A stretch of DNA of 64,000 nucleotides from Loktanella sp. IMCC34160 (GCF_004145845.1 NZ_SELP01000005.1:185616-249615); one strand, 5' to 3'. Shown: positions 36,395-46,602, counted from the stretch's first letter. A program made the numbers and translations. Notes: generated by a model not told the origin, from the letters alone.

Positions 36395-38272
36395 CTAACC
36401 GGCCTCGTGGAAGTAGTTGTAGATGGTTTCGGCCATGCTGTCGGAAATCCCGTCGACCGCTTTCAGGTCGGACAGGTTGGCCCGGCTGACCGCCTTGGCG
36501 CTGCCAAAATGCTGAAGCAACGCGCGTTTGCGGGTGGCCCCCACGCCCGGCACATCGTCAAGCGGGGTCGCGCCCACTGCCTTGGCCCGTTTGGCGCGAT
36601 GGGTGCCGATGGCAAAGCGGTGCGCCTCGTCTCGCATCCGCTGCACGAAATAGAGAACCGGGTCATTGCGTTGCAGCGCAAAGGGACGTTCGCCGGGGCG
36701 GTGGAATTCTTCCTTGCCGTGGTCGCGGTCCACGCCTTTGGCGACGCCGATCATGGGCACATCCTCGACCCCTAGTTCGTCCATGATTTCCTGAACGGCA
36801 CTGACCTGCCCCGCGCCTCCGTCGATCAGCAGAAGGTCGGGCCATGTGCCGCCCGTCCGATCCGGATCTTCCTTCAACAGGCGTTGAAACCGGCGGGTCA
36901 GCACCTCTTTCATCATCCCGAAATCATCGCCGGGGGTGATGCTGTCGCCCTTGATGTTGAATTTGCGATACTGGCCTTTTTCAAACCCGTCCGGGCCTGC
37001 GACGATCATCGCGCCAACGGCATTGGTGCCCTGAATGTGCGAGTTGTCGTAGACCTCGATCCGGCGGGGCGGGCCGTCCAGATCGAATGCCTCGGCCAAC
37101 CCACGCAGGAGTTTCGACTGTGCCGCCCCTTCGGCCATGCGGCGGCCAAGGCTTTCGCGGGCATTACGCTGCGCACCCGAGACAAGCTCGGCCTTTTCGC
37201 TCCGCTGCGGCACCAGAATTTCCACCTTGCGGCCCGCCTTTTCGGCCAGCGCGTCGGCCATCAGGTCTTCGTTGTCCAGCCCGTGAGACAAAAGCAACAT
37301 GCGCGGCGGTTCGCGGGTCTGGTAGAACTGGCCGACAAAGGCCTCCATGACCTCGGCCATATCCTCATCTCCGCTGATGCGGGGATAGAAATCGTGGTTA
37401 CCCCAGTTCTGGTTCGCCCGGATGAAAAAGACCTGCACACAGGCCTGCCCGTTTTCGACATGCAGCGCGATCACGTCCGCCTCTGCCGTCGAGCGGGGGT
37501 TGATGCCTTGCGACGATTGCACCTGTGTCAGGGCGCGGATCCGGTCGCGCAGCGCGGCGGCGCGTTCGAACTCCATTGCCTCTGACGCCTCGGCCATCTG
37601 GGAGGCGAGTGTTTCCTGGATCTTGGTGGTGCGGCCGGACAGGAATTGCGCGGCATCGCTGACCGACTGGGCGTAGTCCGCTGCGCTGATATAGCCGACA
37701 CACGGCGCCGAACACCGCTTGATCTGGAACAGCAGGCAGGGGCGTGAGCGGGTATCGAACTGGCTGTCAGAACAGTTGCGCAGAAGAAAGACCTTCTGCA
37801 GTTGGTTCAAGGTCCGGTTCACCGCGCCCGCGCTGGCGAAAGGACCGTAATAGTCACCCTTTTCCTTTTTCGCACCCCGGTGTTTCTTGATCTGCGGAAA
37901 ATCATGTTCCCGGCTGATCAGGATGTTGGGAAATGACTTGTCGTCGCGCAGCAGCACGTTGTAGCGCGGCTTGAGCTGCTTGATCAGGTTCTGTTCAAGC
38001 AGCAGCGCCTCGGTCTCGGTCCGCGTGGTCAGGAACATCATCGACGCGGTTTCGGAAATCATCCGCGCGATCCGGGGCGAATGCGGGCCGGGCCGGGAAT
38101 AATTCGACACCCGAGCCTTCAGGTTCCGGGCCTTGCCGACATAAAGAACCCGGCTTTCGCTATCGAGCATCCGGTAGACCCCCGGCGAGCTGTCGAGCGT
38201 CTTCAGATAGGACTGAATACGGGCGTATCCGCGCAGCTCTGTCCCGTCTTCGTCCGTTTCCGTTTCGGTCAT
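36395..38272 (-). CDS. uvrC: UvrABC system protein C
   Basis: It cuts DNA on both sides of lesions in nucleotide-excision repair. The 625-residue protein has the GIY-YIG nuclease domain (SPGVYRMLD...[11 protein letters not shown]), a UVR helical domain near residue 210 ([15 protein letters not shown]), the RNase H-like second nuclease ([18 protein letters not shown]) and C-terminal helix-hairpin-helix repeats ([18 protein letters not shown] and [12 protein letters not shown]). The ATG at 38272 (MTETET) is preferred over an upstream ATG at 38308, which has no ribosome site. Confidence 0.95.
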   Translation of the reverse strand: MTETETDEDGTELRGYARIQSYLKTLDSSPGVYRMLDSESRVLYVGKARNLKARVSNYSRPGPHSPRIARMISETASMMFLTTRTETEALLLEQNLIKQLKPRYNVLLRDDKSFPNILISREHDFPQIKKHRGAKKEKGDYYGPFASAGAVNRTLNQLQKVFLLRNCSDSQFDTRSRPCLLFQIKRCSAPCVGYISAADYAQSVSDAAQFLSGRTTKIQETLASQMAEASEAMEFERAAALRDRIRALTQVQSSQGINPRSTAEADVIALHVENGQACVQVFFIRANQNWGNHDFYPRISGDEDMAEVMEAFVGQFYQTREPPRMLLLSHGLDNEDLMADALAEKAGRKVEILVPQRSEKAELVSGAQRNARESLGRRMAEGAAQSKLLRGLAEAFDLDGPPRRIEVYDNSHIQGTNAVGAMIVAGPDGFEKGQYRKFNIKGDSITPGDDFGMMKEVLTRRFQRLLKEDPDRTGGTWPDLLLIDGGAGQVSAVQEIMDELGVEDVPMIGVAKGVDRDHGKEEFHRPGERPFALQRNDPVLYFVQRMRDEAHRFAIGTHRAKRAKAVGATPLDDVPGVGATRKRALLQHFGSAKAVSRANLSDLKAVDGISDSMAETIYNYFHEAG

Positions 38273-38349
38273 TCTTGCAGGTCCGTGATTCTCGGGTCGG
38301 GCTGCCATGATAGCAAGGCCGGGACAAGAGCAAAGGCATACACAGTTTC

Positions 38350-38358
38350 TGTGGATAA
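38350..38358. promoter_or_regulatory. Consensus DnaA-box-like sequence in an AT-rich gap
   Basis: TGTGGATAA is the complement of the consensus DnaA box TTATCCACA. It lies between uvrC and the SDR gene, in about 280 bases that include an AT-rich stretch at 38430-38520. No cluster of further consensus boxes is visible, so this is more likely a single titration or regulatory site than an origin. Confidence 0.3.
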
Positions 38359-38558
38359 CTTCGTGGGCAAATTCAGGTTCAGCCGGATTTTCCCTTGTTT
38401 CTCGCGCGGTTCCTCGGGTTGCCTAATTTTTAGGCGAATTCTTAAGGTGTTGAATTTGCTTGTTTAAAAACGGGCATTTCCACAACCCACTGAAAACTTT
38501 GGGCTTTTATTACATTTCTGTTACCGGGCCTTGGGAAGGTGCACAACTTGTCGCAGCG

Positions 38559-39341
38559 TCACTCTACCCCAAGGATATCCGGGGTTTGCCAGCCAAGGTG
38601 CTGCCCGCCGTCAACGCAGATCAACTGCCCTGTAACCGCCGGGGATTCCACCAGAAATGTAAGCGCTGTCACGATGTCTTCGGGGTTCGATCCGCGGTGC
38701 AGAATGGTGCCCTTGCGCTGGCGGTCGAAATGACTTTCGGACTGGCGATGACCCTGAAGGGTTGGTCCCGGGCCAATTGCGTTGACACGCACCTTGGGGG
38801 CAAGCCCCTGCGCGGCGGTCTGGGTCAGCGCCCAAAGCCCCATCTTGGCGATGGTATAGCTCGAAAATTCCGGGGTCAGCTTGCGCACCCGCTGGTCGAT
38901 CATGTTGATCACCACCGCCTGCGCGACAGGTTCGCCGCGCGAGTCCTCGGCCGGGTCGGGGGCCTGTTTCGCAAGCGCCTGCGTCAGGACAAAGGGCGCC
39001 CGCAGGTTGGATTCGATATGCCGGTCCCAGCTGTCGCGGGTCGCGGTGCGGATGTTGTCATATTCGAAGATGGAGGCATTGTTCACGAGGCAGGTGATCG
39101 CACCGCCCAGTGCCTCGGCGGCCGCAGGGAGCAGCGCCTGCACCTGCGCCTCGTCCAGCAGGTCCGCTTGAAGGGTCACCGCATTACGGCCAAGGGCGCG
39201 GACCTCTGCCGCGGTTTCCTCGGCCCCCGTGGCCGAGGTGGCATAGTGGATGGCCACGTCATGGCCCATTTCCGCCAATCGGACTGCCATCGCCCGGCCA
39301 AGCCGCGTTCCCGCGCCGGTCACCAATGCCTTCTTTGTCAT
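38559..39341 (-). CDS. Short-chain dehydrogenase, pteridine-reductase-like
   Basis: The 260-residue NAD(P)H enzyme has TGAGTRLG (8-15), with the T-G-x3-R-L-G variant that marks PTR1/FolM-type reductases rather than classical FabG, then NNAS and YTIAKMG for the catalytic Tyr and Lys. The segment after the active site carries the HFDRQRKGTILHRG insertion. It may reduce dihydropterins, but other substrates are possible. It is followed on the minus strand by the uvrC promoter region. Confidence 0.85.
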   Translation of the reverse strand: MTKKALVTGAGTRLGRAMAVRLAEMGHDVAIHYATSATGAEETAAEVRALGRNAVTLQADLLDEAQVQALLPAAAEALGGAITCLVNNASIFEYDNIRTATRDSWDRHIESNLRAPFVLTQALAKQAPDPAEDSRGEPVAQAVVINMIDQRVRKLTPEFSSYTIAKMGLWALTQTAAQGLAPKVRVNAIGPGPTLQGHRQSESHFDRQRKGTILHRGSNPEDIVTALTFLVESPAVTGQLICVDGGQHLGWQTPDILGVE

Positions 39342-39348
39342 GCCGCCC

Positions 39349-40302
39349 TCACAGGATCGAAAGGATATAGCCGACATATAGGCCGGTCAGGACAATCCCC
39401 CAGCCCCGTTTGATGTCCATCTTGAAAAAGACGAAGGGCACAAGGAGGAGCGAGGCACCCGCCATGATCCAAAGGTCAAAGCGCAGGAATTGCGGATCAA
39501 CCGGGATCGGGCCGACAAGGCTGGCGACACCGATGATGCCCAGCAGGTTGAACATGTTCGACCCGATGACATTGCCCAGCGCCACGTCAGCCTGACGGCG
39601 CAGCGCGGCCATCACCGTGGTGGCCAGTTCCGGCAGCGAGGTGCCGACCGCGACGAGGGTCAGGCCGATGACGGTTTCACTGACGTCATAGGTGCGGGCG
39701 ATGTTTACCGCCCCATCCACCAGAAGACTGGCGCCAAGCGGCAGACCGATCAGGCCGAGGACCAGAAACATGATGATCTTGGCCCAGGGCATGTCCGGGT
39801 CGGCCCCTTCGAGGTCCTCCAGGTCATCTTCGTCGTCGGCAAGCCTGCACGCCCTGCGATGTCGTTTGGCCGACAGGAACGCATGGCCCAGCATGGCGGC
39901 AAGCGCCGCAAGAAGGATCAGTCCAGAGATCCTATTGAAAGTGCCCATGAAAGCCAGCGCGATGAACAGCGCCGTGGCCGCGATCATCTGGATGAAACTC
40001 GCCCGGGTGTCGCATTCGCTTGTGTGCATGGCGGCCAGCAGGGCGGGCAGACCGAGAACCAGCAGGACGTTGGCGGTGTTCGACCCGACCACGTTGCCCA
40101 GCGCAATGCCCGGCACCCCGTCCAGAATGGCTTGCACCGAGATCAGAAGCTCGGGCGCAGAGGTGCCAAAGGCCACTATGGTCAGCGACACGATCAGCGC
40201 CGGAACACCAAGGCGCAGGGACAGGTTCACCGCCCCCCGCACAAGGGAATCCCCAGCCAACAGCAAGAGAACGAGCCCAAGGCCCACGTATATCCAATCC
40301 AT
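39349..40302 (-). CDS. Calcium/sodium antiporter (CaCA family)
   Basis: The 317-residue protein has two related alpha-repeat halves, each with a GTSxPE motif (AFGTSAPELL and AVGTSLPELA) and a GNVxGSN motif (GNVVGSNTAN and GNVIGSNMFN). About ten helices are predicted. It exchanges Ca2+ for Na+ or H+ across the inner membrane. A cytoplasmic acidic loop (DDEDDLEDLEGAD) separates the halves. It is in a run with the S49 peptidase and the zinc-ribbon peptide upstream. Confidence 0.93.
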   Translation of the reverse strand: MDWIYVGLGLVLLLLAGDSLVRGAVNLSLRLGVPALIVSLTIVAFGTSAPELLISVQAILDGVPGIALGNVVGSNTANVLLVLGLPALLAAMHTSECDTRASFIQMIAATALFIALAFMGTFNRISGLILLAALAAMLGHAFLSAKRHRRACRLADDEDDLEDLEGADPDMPWAKIIMFLVLGLIGLPLGASLLVDGAVNIARTYDVSETVIGLTLVAVGTSLPELATTVMAALRRQADVALGNVIGSNMFNLLGIIGVASLVGPIPVDPQFLRFDLWIMAGASLLLVPFVFFKMDIKRGWGIVLTGLYVGYILSIL

Positions 40303-40309
40303 CACCACG

Positions 40310-40471
40310 TCAGGACTTTCCACAGGAACAGGGACCGCGCCCAATCCGGAAGCGGCCACAGTTCGAACATTTCGCGTTTCTCAAGCGGTCCCGCCCGGGA
40401 AAGCGCAGCTTTCCAAACATGGCGAGGACAGCCATTCCGATGAGGAAGAAAGTGATAACCTTGAAAAGCAT
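40310..40471 (-). CDS. Small membrane protein with a C-terminal zinc-ribbon-like motif
   Basis: The 53-residue product starts at MLFKVITFFLIGMAVLAMF, a single membrane helix, followed by a basic linker and a C-terminal CxxC...CxC arrangement (AKCSNCGRFRIGRGPCSCG) that looks like a small metal-binding ribbon. It sits one base downstream of the S49 peptidase stop and seven bases before the antiporter start, so it is part of that operon. Function unknown. Confidence 0.75.
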   Translation of the reverse strand: MLFKVITFFLIGMAVLAMFGKLRFPGRDRLRNAKCSNCGRFRIGRGPCSCGKS

Positions 40472-40472
40472 G

Positions 40473-41267
40473 TCAGAGGCCGAACCGCGCAAAGGCGGCG
40501 CGCTCTTCGACGCCGGTCAGGATATCGTCGGTCACCTGTGCGCCGAACCGCGTGAACAGAGATTTTTTCGGGCCATAGCGCCGGAACCGGACCTTGTCGC
40601 CGAACCGGTCTTTCATGGCCGGGACAAGATGCCCGATCCCGTCGGCGAGGCCCATGTCAACCGCCGCCCGCCCGATCCAGACTTCGCCGGTGAACAGCGC
40701 CGGGTCGTCAGACAGCCGCGCACCGCGCCGGGCCTTCACATGGTCAATGAACGCCGTATGGATGCTTTCCAGCCAGCCCTTGAGCCGTTTGACGTCGGCG
40801 GGTTTTTCCGGCTGAAACGGATCGAGGAAGGATTTCGATTTCCCCGCCGTATGCACGCGCCGTTCCACACCATAGCGCCCGATCAACTCGTTCAGGCCAA
40901 AGTTCGCAGAGATCACGCCGATGGACCCGACGATCGAGCTGTCGTCGATCAGGATCTGATCCGCCGCGCAGGCGAGCCAATACCCGCCCGAGGCCGCAAG
41001 GTCTTCGACGAAGGCGAAAACCGGGATATCCTTTTCGGCGGCCAGCCTGCGAATACGGGCCGCGATCAGCGAGGATTGAACCGGCGATCCGCCGGGTGAG
41101 TTGATTTCAAGCGCCACCGCATCCGGCTTGCCCCGCGTAAAGGCCCGCTCGATCACCGGCCCAAGCGTGACATCGTCCAACCCGCGCCCGGAATTGGCGA
41201 TCTGTCCCTGAAGCCGGATGACAGCCACGGTCGGGTCGGATTTGACGAAGGGGATCCAGCGTTTCAT
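40473..41267 (-). CDS. S49-family serine peptidase (SppA/SohB-like)
   Basis: The 264-residue protein has the S49 layout: EINSPGGSPVQSS oxyanion region, the nucleophile Ser93 in LAASGGYWLA, and a Lys near residue 145 (GKSKSFLDPF) for the Ser-Lys dyad. There is no N-terminal membrane segment, so it is unlike full-length SppA and closer to short SohB-type forms. It may clear signal peptides or membrane-protein fragments. It leads the run with the zinc-ribbon protein and antiporter. Confidence 0.88.
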   Translation of the reverse strand: MKRWIPFVKSDPTVAVIRLQGQIANSGRGLDDVTLGPVIERAFTRGKPDAVALEINSPGGSPVQSSLIAARIRRLAAEKDIPVFAFVEDLAASGGYWLACAADQILIDDSSIVGSIGVISANFGLNELIGRYGVERRVHTAGKSKSFLDPFQPEKPADVKRLKGWLESIHTAFIDHVKARRGARLSDDPALFTGEVWIGRAAVDMGLADGIGHLVPAMKDRFGDKVRFRRYGPKKSLFTRFGAQVTDDILTGVEERAAFARFGL

Positions 41268-41319
41268 GTGACCTCATGTAGGGGGGCAAGGACGGGGCGA
41301 CAAGCCGCGCGACCCGGCG

Positions 41320-42081
41320 TCATTGCCGGATTCGCCAACCTGTGCGGAAAATCCACCAGATCGCGACAAGGCAAAGCGCCGTGAACCCCGCAATCGCCAC
41401 AAGGCTGATGCCGACGGGCACATCCGCCTGTTCGAAGAAGGACCAGCGGAACCCGGAAATCAGGTAGTGGACCGGATTGAACAGGGTCACCGTCTGCCAG
41501 AAGGGCGGCAGCATGGAGGTCGAATAGAAACTGCCCCCCAGGAACACCAGCGGCGTGATGATCAGCATCGGGATCAGGTTCAATTGCTCAAAATTCCCGG
41601 CCCAGATGCCGATGATGAACCCGAGAAGCGAAAAACTGAGGCAGGTCAGCACAAGGAAGGCCAGCATCGCGGTTGGATGGGCAATGGAGACGTCCACGAA
41701 GAAGAACGAAGTTAGCAGGATCACCACCCCGATCACCAGCGCCTTGGTCGCCGCCGCGCCGACATAGCCCGCCGTCACCTCGAGGAAGTTTACGGGCGCT
41801 GACAGGATTTCGTAGATCGAGCCGGTGAACTTCGGGAAATATATCCCGAACGACGCGTTGGACGTGGCCTGTGTCATCACCGAAAGCATGATCAGCCCCG
41901 GCACGATGAAGGCCCCATATCCCACGCCTTCGACCTCGTTTATGCGGCTGCCGATGGCGGCCCCGAAGACGACGAAGTACAGCGAGGTGGACACCACCGG
42001 CGACAGGATGGATTGCCGGAATGTGCGGAAGAACCGCGCCATTTCGAACAGATAGATGGACCGAACGGCACCGAAATTCAT
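41320..42081 (-). CDS. ABC-2 type transporter permease
   Basis: The 253-residue protein has six hydrophobic helices and the ABC-2 family fold (PF01061-like), including [21 protein letters not shown] and the [13 protein letters not shown] segment near the C-terminus. It pairs with the ATPase upstream, whose stop it overlaps by four bases. Such pairs export lipids, polysaccharides or drugs; the substrate here is not indicated. Confidence 0.92.
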   Translation of the reverse strand: MNFGAVRSIYLFEMARFFRTFRQSILSPVVSTSLYFVVFGAAIGSRINEVEGVGYGAFIVPGLIMLSVMTQATSNASFGIYFPKFTGSIYEILSAPVNFLEVTAGYVGAAATKALVIGVVILLTSFFFVDVSIAHPTAMLAFLVLTCLSFSLLGFIIGIWAGNFEQLNLIPMLIITPLVFLGGSFYSTSMLPPFWQTVTLFNPVHYLISGFRWSFFEQADVPVGISLVAIAGFTALCLVAIWWIFRTGWRIRQ

Positions 42082-43004
42082 GCGTCTTCCTTCACCAGCC
42101 CGACGAAAATCTCTTCGAGGCTGCTTTGTTTCGTGGACAGGTCCGCCATCTGCAGCCCGGCCTTTTGCAGGTCGGACAACAGGGTCGTGATCCCGGTCCG
42201 TTCGGCCCGCGTGTCGTAGGCATAGACAAGATGGGTGCCGTCTTTGGACAGGGTCAGATCGTAGGCAGACAGGGTGTCGGGGATTGCCGCGGCAGGGTCG
42301 GACAGCTGAATGGTCAGTTCCTTGCGGCCCATCCGGGCCATCAACGCGGCCTTTTCTTCGACCAGAAGGATCTCGCCCTTGTTGATCACGGCCACGCGGT
42401 CGGCGATGGCCTCGGCCTCTTCGATGTAGTGGGTGGTCAGGATGATGGTCACGCCCTGCGACCGAAGATGCTCCACGACTGCCCACATATCCTTGCGCAA
42501 TTCCACATCGACCCCGGCGGTCGGTTCGTCGAGGAACAGAATGCGCGGCTCGTGGGCCAGCGCCTTGGCGATCAGGACACGCCGTTTCATGCCGCCCGAC
42601 AGGGCCATGATCTTGCTGTCCTTCTTGTCCAGAAGGGACAACCGCGCCAGCACGTCATCGACAAAACCCTGATTGCGGGGCCGCCCGAACAGCCCGCGCG
42701 AAAAGGACACCGAGGCATTGACCGTTTCAAAGGCTTCCAGGCTGAGTTCCTGTGGCACCAGTCCGATCAGGTCGCGCGCCTTTCGATAATCCCGCACCAC
42801 ATCATGCCCGGCGACAAGAACCTGCCCCGAGGTCGGCATCGTGATCCCGCAGATGGCGGAAATGAGGGTCGTCTTGCCCGCCCCGTTTGGCCCAAGAAGG
42901 GCGATGATTTCGCCTTCGTTAATCTCGAGATTGACGCCTTTGAGCGCCTCAAAGCCCGAGTCATAGGTCTTGCGCAGGTCGGCGACCTTCACGATTGGCG
43001 GCAT
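42078..43004 (-). CDS. ABC transporter ATP-binding protein (export type)
   Basis: The 308-residue protein has all ABC motifs: Walker [11 protein letters not shown]-loop at LVPQELSL, signature LSGGMKRR, Walker [13 protein letters not shown], and the switch histidine in TTHYIEEAE. The C-terminal 90 residues form the extension of DrrA/NodI-like exporters. It is coupled to the permease downstream (ATGA). The start at ATG 43004 follows the region after the terminator of gdh. Confidence 0.93.
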   Translation of the reverse strand: MPPIVKVADLRKTYDSGFEALKGVNLEINEGEIIALLGPNGAGKTTLISAICGITMPTSGQVLVAGHDVVRDYRKARDLIGLVPQELSLEAFETVNASVSFSRGLFGRPRNQGFVDDVLARLSLLDKKDSKIMALSGGMKRRVLIAKALAHEPRILFLDEPTAGVDVELRKDMWAVVEHLRSQGVTIILTTHYIEEAEAIADRVAVINKGEILLVEEKAALMARMGRKELTIQLSDPAAAIPDTLSAYDLTLSKDGTHLVYAYDTRAERTGITTLLSDLQKAGLQMADLSTKQSSLEEIFVGLVKEDA

Positions 43005-43053
43005 GTCATTCCCCGTTGGTTCGCGGCACAGTAGTGCAGCGACCGAGGAGAGG

Positions 43054-43088
43054 AAAGGGGCCGCTCCGATGTGGTAGCGGCCCCTTTT
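43054..43088 (-). terminator. Rho-independent terminator of the glutamate dehydrogenase gene
   Basis: AAAGGGGCCGCT / AGCGGCCCCTTT, a perfect 12-bp stem with a 10-base loop. It lies 20 bases past the dehydrogenase stop and upstream of the ABC ATPase gene. On the minus strand a T-rich stretch follows. Confidence 0.85.
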
Positions 43089-43107
43089 GATGTTGCGTTT
43101 GAAGGGG

Positions 43108-44535
43108 TCAGAGACCCTTGGCGCGGTAGCTTCCGGCGACCCGTCCGATCGCGACCAGATAGGCCGCGGTGCGCAGGTCGGCCACGTCGCTGCGCCCGTG
43201 CCAGACATCGCGCATGGACTGGTAGGCGGTGCGCATCGTGTCATCCAGCCCGGACCGGACCAGTTCTAACTCGCCCGCGCCACGCAGGTATTCCGACTTG
43301 AACCGTTCCGACAGGGCGCCCATGCCCTTCTCGACGCTCAGCCGCTCCAGTTCGTCAATGATCAGCTGCGCCCGCGCCTCTTCCGACCGGCGCTGCATCC
43401 GGCCGAACCGGATGTGCGACAGGTTCTTGACCCATTCGAAATAGGACACGGTCACGCCGCCCGCGTTGGCATACATGTCCGGAATGATCACGACGCCTTT
43501 CTTCTGAAGCACCTCATCCGCCCCGGCGGTGATCGGGCCGTTTGCGGCCTCTATGATCAGCTTGGCCTTGATCCGCTTTGCGTTCGACAGGTTGATCACC
43601 CCCTCCATCGCGGCGGGGATCAGGATATCGCATTCCGCCTCGAGCACGTCGGACCCGTCTTCGTGGTGCCGCGCGTCGGGATAGCCGGCGATGCCGCCGT
43701 GCTTGTTCATCCATTCCCGGACCGCTTCGACGTTGATACCGCTTTCATCATGCAGCGCGCCGTCGCGTTCGATGATCCCGGTGATCAGTGCGCCGTCTTC
43801 CTCGGACAGGAATTTGGCGGCGTGATAGCCGACGTTGCCGAGGCCCTGAACGATAACGCGCTTGCCATCAAGCTTGCCGGACATCCCGGCCTTGTCGATG
43901 TCCGTCTTGTCACGGAAGAACTCGCGCAGGGCATATTGCACGCCGCGGCCTGTCGCCTCTGTCCGGCCCTGGATGCCGCCCTGGTTGATCGGCTTGCCGG
44001 TCACGCAGGCACGCCCGTTGATGTCGGTCGTGTTCATCCGCATGTATTGGTCCGCGATCCACGCCATTTCCCGTTCGCCGGTTCCCATGTCGGGTGCCGG
44101 GACGTTTTGCGATGGGTGGATCAGGTCGCGCTTGGCCAGCTCATAGGCAAACCGGCGGGTGATCTGTTCCAGTTCATGTTCTTCGTATTCGCGGGGATCG
44201 ATGCACAGCCCGCCCTTGGACCCGCCGAACGGCGCTTCGACCAGCGCGCATTTGTAGGTCATCAGCGCGGCCAGCGCCTCCACCTCGTCCTGATTGACGC
44301 TGGTGGCATAGCGGATACCGCCCTTGACCGGCTCCATATGTTCCGAATGGACCGACCGGTAGCCGGTGAAGGTCTGGATGCCGCCGCGCAGGCGCACCCC
44401 GAACCGCACCGTATAGGTGGCGTTGCAGACCCGGATCTTTTCTTCAAGTCCGGGGGACAGATCCATCAGGGCAACCGCCCTGTTGAACATGATGTCGACG
44501 CTTTCGCGAAAACTGGGTTCCTTGTGCCGTGCCAT
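43108..44535 (-). CDS. gdhA: Glu/Leu/Phe/Val dehydrogenase, probably NAD-dependent glutamate dehydrogenase
   Basis: The 475-residue enzyme interconverts glutamate and 2-oxoglutarate + ammonia, or acts on branched or aromatic amino acids. The conserved [11 protein letters not shown] substrate loop, the [19 protein letters not shown] segment and the Rossmann [14 protein letters not shown] motif are intact. The length matches the class of hexameric glutamate dehydrogenases of alphaproteobacteria. Substrate preference cannot be read securely. It is transcribed alone with a terminator behind it. Confidence 0.9.
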   Translation of the reverse strand: MARHKEPSFRESVDIMFNRAVALMDLSPGLEEKIRVCNATYTVRFGVRLRGGIQTFTGYRSVHSEHMEPVKGGIRYATSVNQDEVEALAALMTYKCALVEAPFGGSKGGLCIDPREYEEHELEQITRRFAYELAKRDLIHPSQNVPAPDMGTGEREMAWIADQYMRMNTTDINGRACVTGKPINQGGIQGRTEATGRGVQYALREFFRDKTDIDKAGMSGKLDGKRVIVQGLGNVGYHAAKFLSEEDGALITGIIERDGALHDESGINVEAVREWMNKHGGIAGYPDARHHEDGSDVLEAECDILIPAAMEGVINLSNAKRIKAKLIIEAANGPITAGADEVLQKKGVVIIPDMYANAGGVTVSYFEWVKNLSHIRFGRMQRRSEEARAQLIIDELERLSVEKGMGALSERFKSEYLRGAGELELVRSGLDDTMRTAYQSMRDVWHGRSDVADLRTAAYLVAIGRVAGSYRAKGL

Positions 44536-44637
44536 TGCCGGGCCCTTTCGTGGAGGAGTGTGGCGGAATGAAAATTGCCGGACGGGCGGAGCCTATCCAG
44601 AACTTGGTTAACAACCGATGTGCATCCGCCGTGCCCA

Positions 44638-45516
44638 TCAGCCTGTCCAAAATTCGCCAAACTGGCGATTACGCTTTTCCACGTCCCGGATTCGCGCCAG
44701 CGTATCGTCCGGGGATCGCGCAACCAGCGTCGCCACAATTGATTCAATCAAAACCATCGTGGCCGCGTAGGAGGAAAAGAACTGCGGCGACTCGGACGGG
44801 ACGATGAAGCCGACGGTCGCGTGTTTCAGAACGGGGCAGGCGTAGTCGTCCGTGATGACGATCACACTTGCGCCCGCGTCGGCAGCCATTTCCGCGGCGA
44901 CAACGGCCCGCCGGGCGTAGGGCTGTTTGGTGATCAGGAACAACACATCGTCCGGCCCCTGCCCCGCCAATGCGGCCCCAACGGATTCTCCGCGCCGCCC
45001 GGCAAGCATCCAGTTCGAGGTGAAATAGCTTGCCAGATAGGCAAGGTATTCGACACTCCCCGATGCTCCGAAGGCCCCGAACAGAACGACATTGCGCGCC
45101 TTCAACAGAAGGTTCACCGCGGCGTCTATCCTGTCTTTCGGGTTCAGTTCCCGCATCTCGGTGATATTGGCGATACAGGCGGCGGCCTGACGTCCAAGGA
45201 TCGTGCCCTTGGTTTCACCGTCCGCGCGCAGCCGCTGCGCCTTTTCCCCCGCGCCCCCGATCTGCCGTTCAACCGCGCCACGGGTCAGTTCGCGCATGTC
45301 TTCGTAGCTTTCAAAGCCCAGCGCCCGGGCCAGCCGCGACAGGGTCGCTGGCGACACCCCGGTCCCGGCCGAGATCGACCGAAGCGACCGGGTGGCAATG
45401 TCCACCGGGTTGCGCAGGACGACATCCGCCGCCTCGCGCAGCTTCTCCGACAGGTCGCTGTAGTGCGCGGCGATGATCTCTTCGATCGTGGCAGGGTGGG
45501 TCTGGTGCTTTGTCAT
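44638..45516 (-). CDS. MurR/RpiR-family transcriptional regulator
   Basis: The 292-residue protein has an N-terminal helix-turn-helix domain (SLRSISAGTGVSPATLSRLARALGF, about 44-69) and a C-terminal SIS sugar-phosphate-isomerase-type sensor domain (VVLFGAFGASGSVEYLAYLA, and later TKQPYARRAVVAAEMA). It probably regulates the divergent BKACE gene, with the palindrome at 45556-45571 between them. RpiR proteins normally sense phosphosugars or related metabolites. Confidence 0.93.
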   Translation of the reverse strand: MTKHQTHPATIEEIIAAHYSDLSEKLREAADVVLRNPVDIATRSLRSISAGTGVSPATLSRLARALGFESYEDMRELTRGAVERQIGGAGEKAQRLRADGETKGTILGRQAAACIANITEMRELNPKDRIDAAVNLLLKARNVVLFGAFGASGSVEYLAYLASYFTSNWMLAGRRGESVGAALAGQGPDDVLFLITKQPYARRAVVAAEMAADAGASVIVITDDYACPVLKHATVGFIVPSESPQFFSSYAATMVLIESIVATLVARSPDDTLARIRDVEKRNRQFGEFWTG

Positions 45517-45555
45517 GGTTGAACGCTGTCACTCGTTTCAACTATTGTCAACGGC

Positions 45556-45571
45556 TGAAACATGTGTTTCA
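45556..45571. promoter_or_regulatory. Palindromic operator candidate between the RpiR and BKACE genes
   Basis: TGAAACA-TG-TGTTTCA, a perfect 7-bp inverted repeat. It sits 40 bases upstream of the regulator start and 62 bases before the TTG start of the BKACE gene. Two further GTTTCA/TGAAAC half-sites flank it within 40 bases, as expected for a regulator dimer or tetramer. Binding by the adjacent regulator is inferred. Confidence 0.55.
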
Positions 45572-45633
45572 AGACATATCAGGCGATCGCAAAGAATCGC
45601 CGCGTCAACAGTGATAGGTTGGAGGAAGCGCGT

Positions 45634-46455
45634 TTGGCTGCGAACGATCCGCTACGCATCATGGTCGCCCCCACCGGGGCCTTGCGGTCCAAACGGGACC
45701 ACGCCGCCCTTCCGATGACGCCGGGCGACATCGCACGAACCGCCGCCGATTGTCAGGCTGTGGGCGCGTCAGACCTGCACCTTCACGTGCGCGATGCGAA
45801 CGGAAACCATTCCCTTGACGCTGGGCTGATCCAGGAATGCATGGCCGAGGTTGCGGCGTTGGCCCCCGGTCTACGCATTCAGCTTTCGACCGACTCGGCC
45901 GGGTATTTCGAAGTGACCGCCCAATTGCGCGTTCTTCAGAGGGTCGTGCCAGAGGCGGCGAGCCTCAACATCCGCGAAATGGCGCGTGACGAGGCGATTG
46001 CGTCCCGGCTCTACCGCTTTGCGGAGGCGGCAGAGATCACCGTCCAACATATCCTTTATGGCCCGGAAGATCTGCGGCTTCTGCAGGATTGGCGGGCGCG
46101 GGGCATCGTGCCGGACTCTCAATCCAGCATCCTGTGCGTTACGGGCCGCGCGTCGCCGTTCCTTGCCGGTCGCCCCGAGGAATTGGGCCGGATCGCATCC
46201 GCCCTTCGCGGATGGGGCGGGGAATGGATGGTGTCCTGCCACGGGCAACACGAACTTGCGGTCGCGGTTCGGGCCATCGGTATTGGTGGCCATGTTCGGG
46301 TTGGCTTTGAAAACAACCTGCAACGACCGGACGGGACCCTTGCCGCCGACAACGCGGAACAGGTCGCGGCGGTTGCGCTTGCCGCGCACCGTGCGGGCCG
46401 CCCGTTGTTCCGCGCACCAACCCGACAGGATGCGCAGCGGCGCGCAGCAGGCTAG
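45634..46455 (+). CDS. BKACE-family (3-keto-5-aminohexanoate cleavage-type) protein
   Basis: The 273-residue protein belongs to the beta-keto acid cleavage family (DUF849), whose members convert a beta-keto acid plus acetyl-CoA into acetoacetate and a CoA thioester. The zinc motif H49-L-H51-V-R-D is intact, and a later Glu in VGFENNL fits the third ligand. The start is uncertain: TTG at 45634 has GGAGG eight bases upstream. An in-frame ATG at 45562 falls within the palindrome, so it is less likely. Divergent from the RpiR regulator, which suggests inducible use of a specific keto acid. Substrate unknown. Confidence 0.88.
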   Translation: MAANDPLRIMVAPTGALRSKRDHAALPMTPGDIARTAADCQAVGASDLHLHVRDANGNHSLDAGLIQECMAEVAALAPGLRIQLSTDSAGYFEVTAQLRVLQRVVPEAASLNIREMARDEAIASRLYRFAEAAEITVQHILYGPEDLRLLQDWRARGIVPDSQSSILCVTGRASPFLAGRPEELGRIASALRGWGGEWMVSCHGQHELAVAVRAIGIGGHVRVGFENNLQRPDGTLAADNAEQVAAVALAAHRAGRPLFRAPTRQDAQRRAAG

Positions 46456-46602
46456 GCCGGGCTTCGCCAAGGGCCTGCGAAGGCTTGCCACCGCACCACG
46501 GACTTGCGAAAACAGATCTGAAGTCGCCGCCAAGGGGGGAGGCGACAGGGGCAGGTCGTGCCGTGCTGCGCGCACGGCCTCTCCGCGCGAAGGTCTCCGA
46601 GA

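Noticed and set aside
38309..38558. A replication origin near uvrC
   Set aside because: Only one consensus DnaA box is apparent, and none of the usual neighbouring origin genes is present.
45562..45633. An upstream ATG for the BKACE gene
   Set aside because: The ATG falls inside the palindrome between the divergent genes, and the extra residues do not resemble the family; the TTG with a ribosome site fits better.
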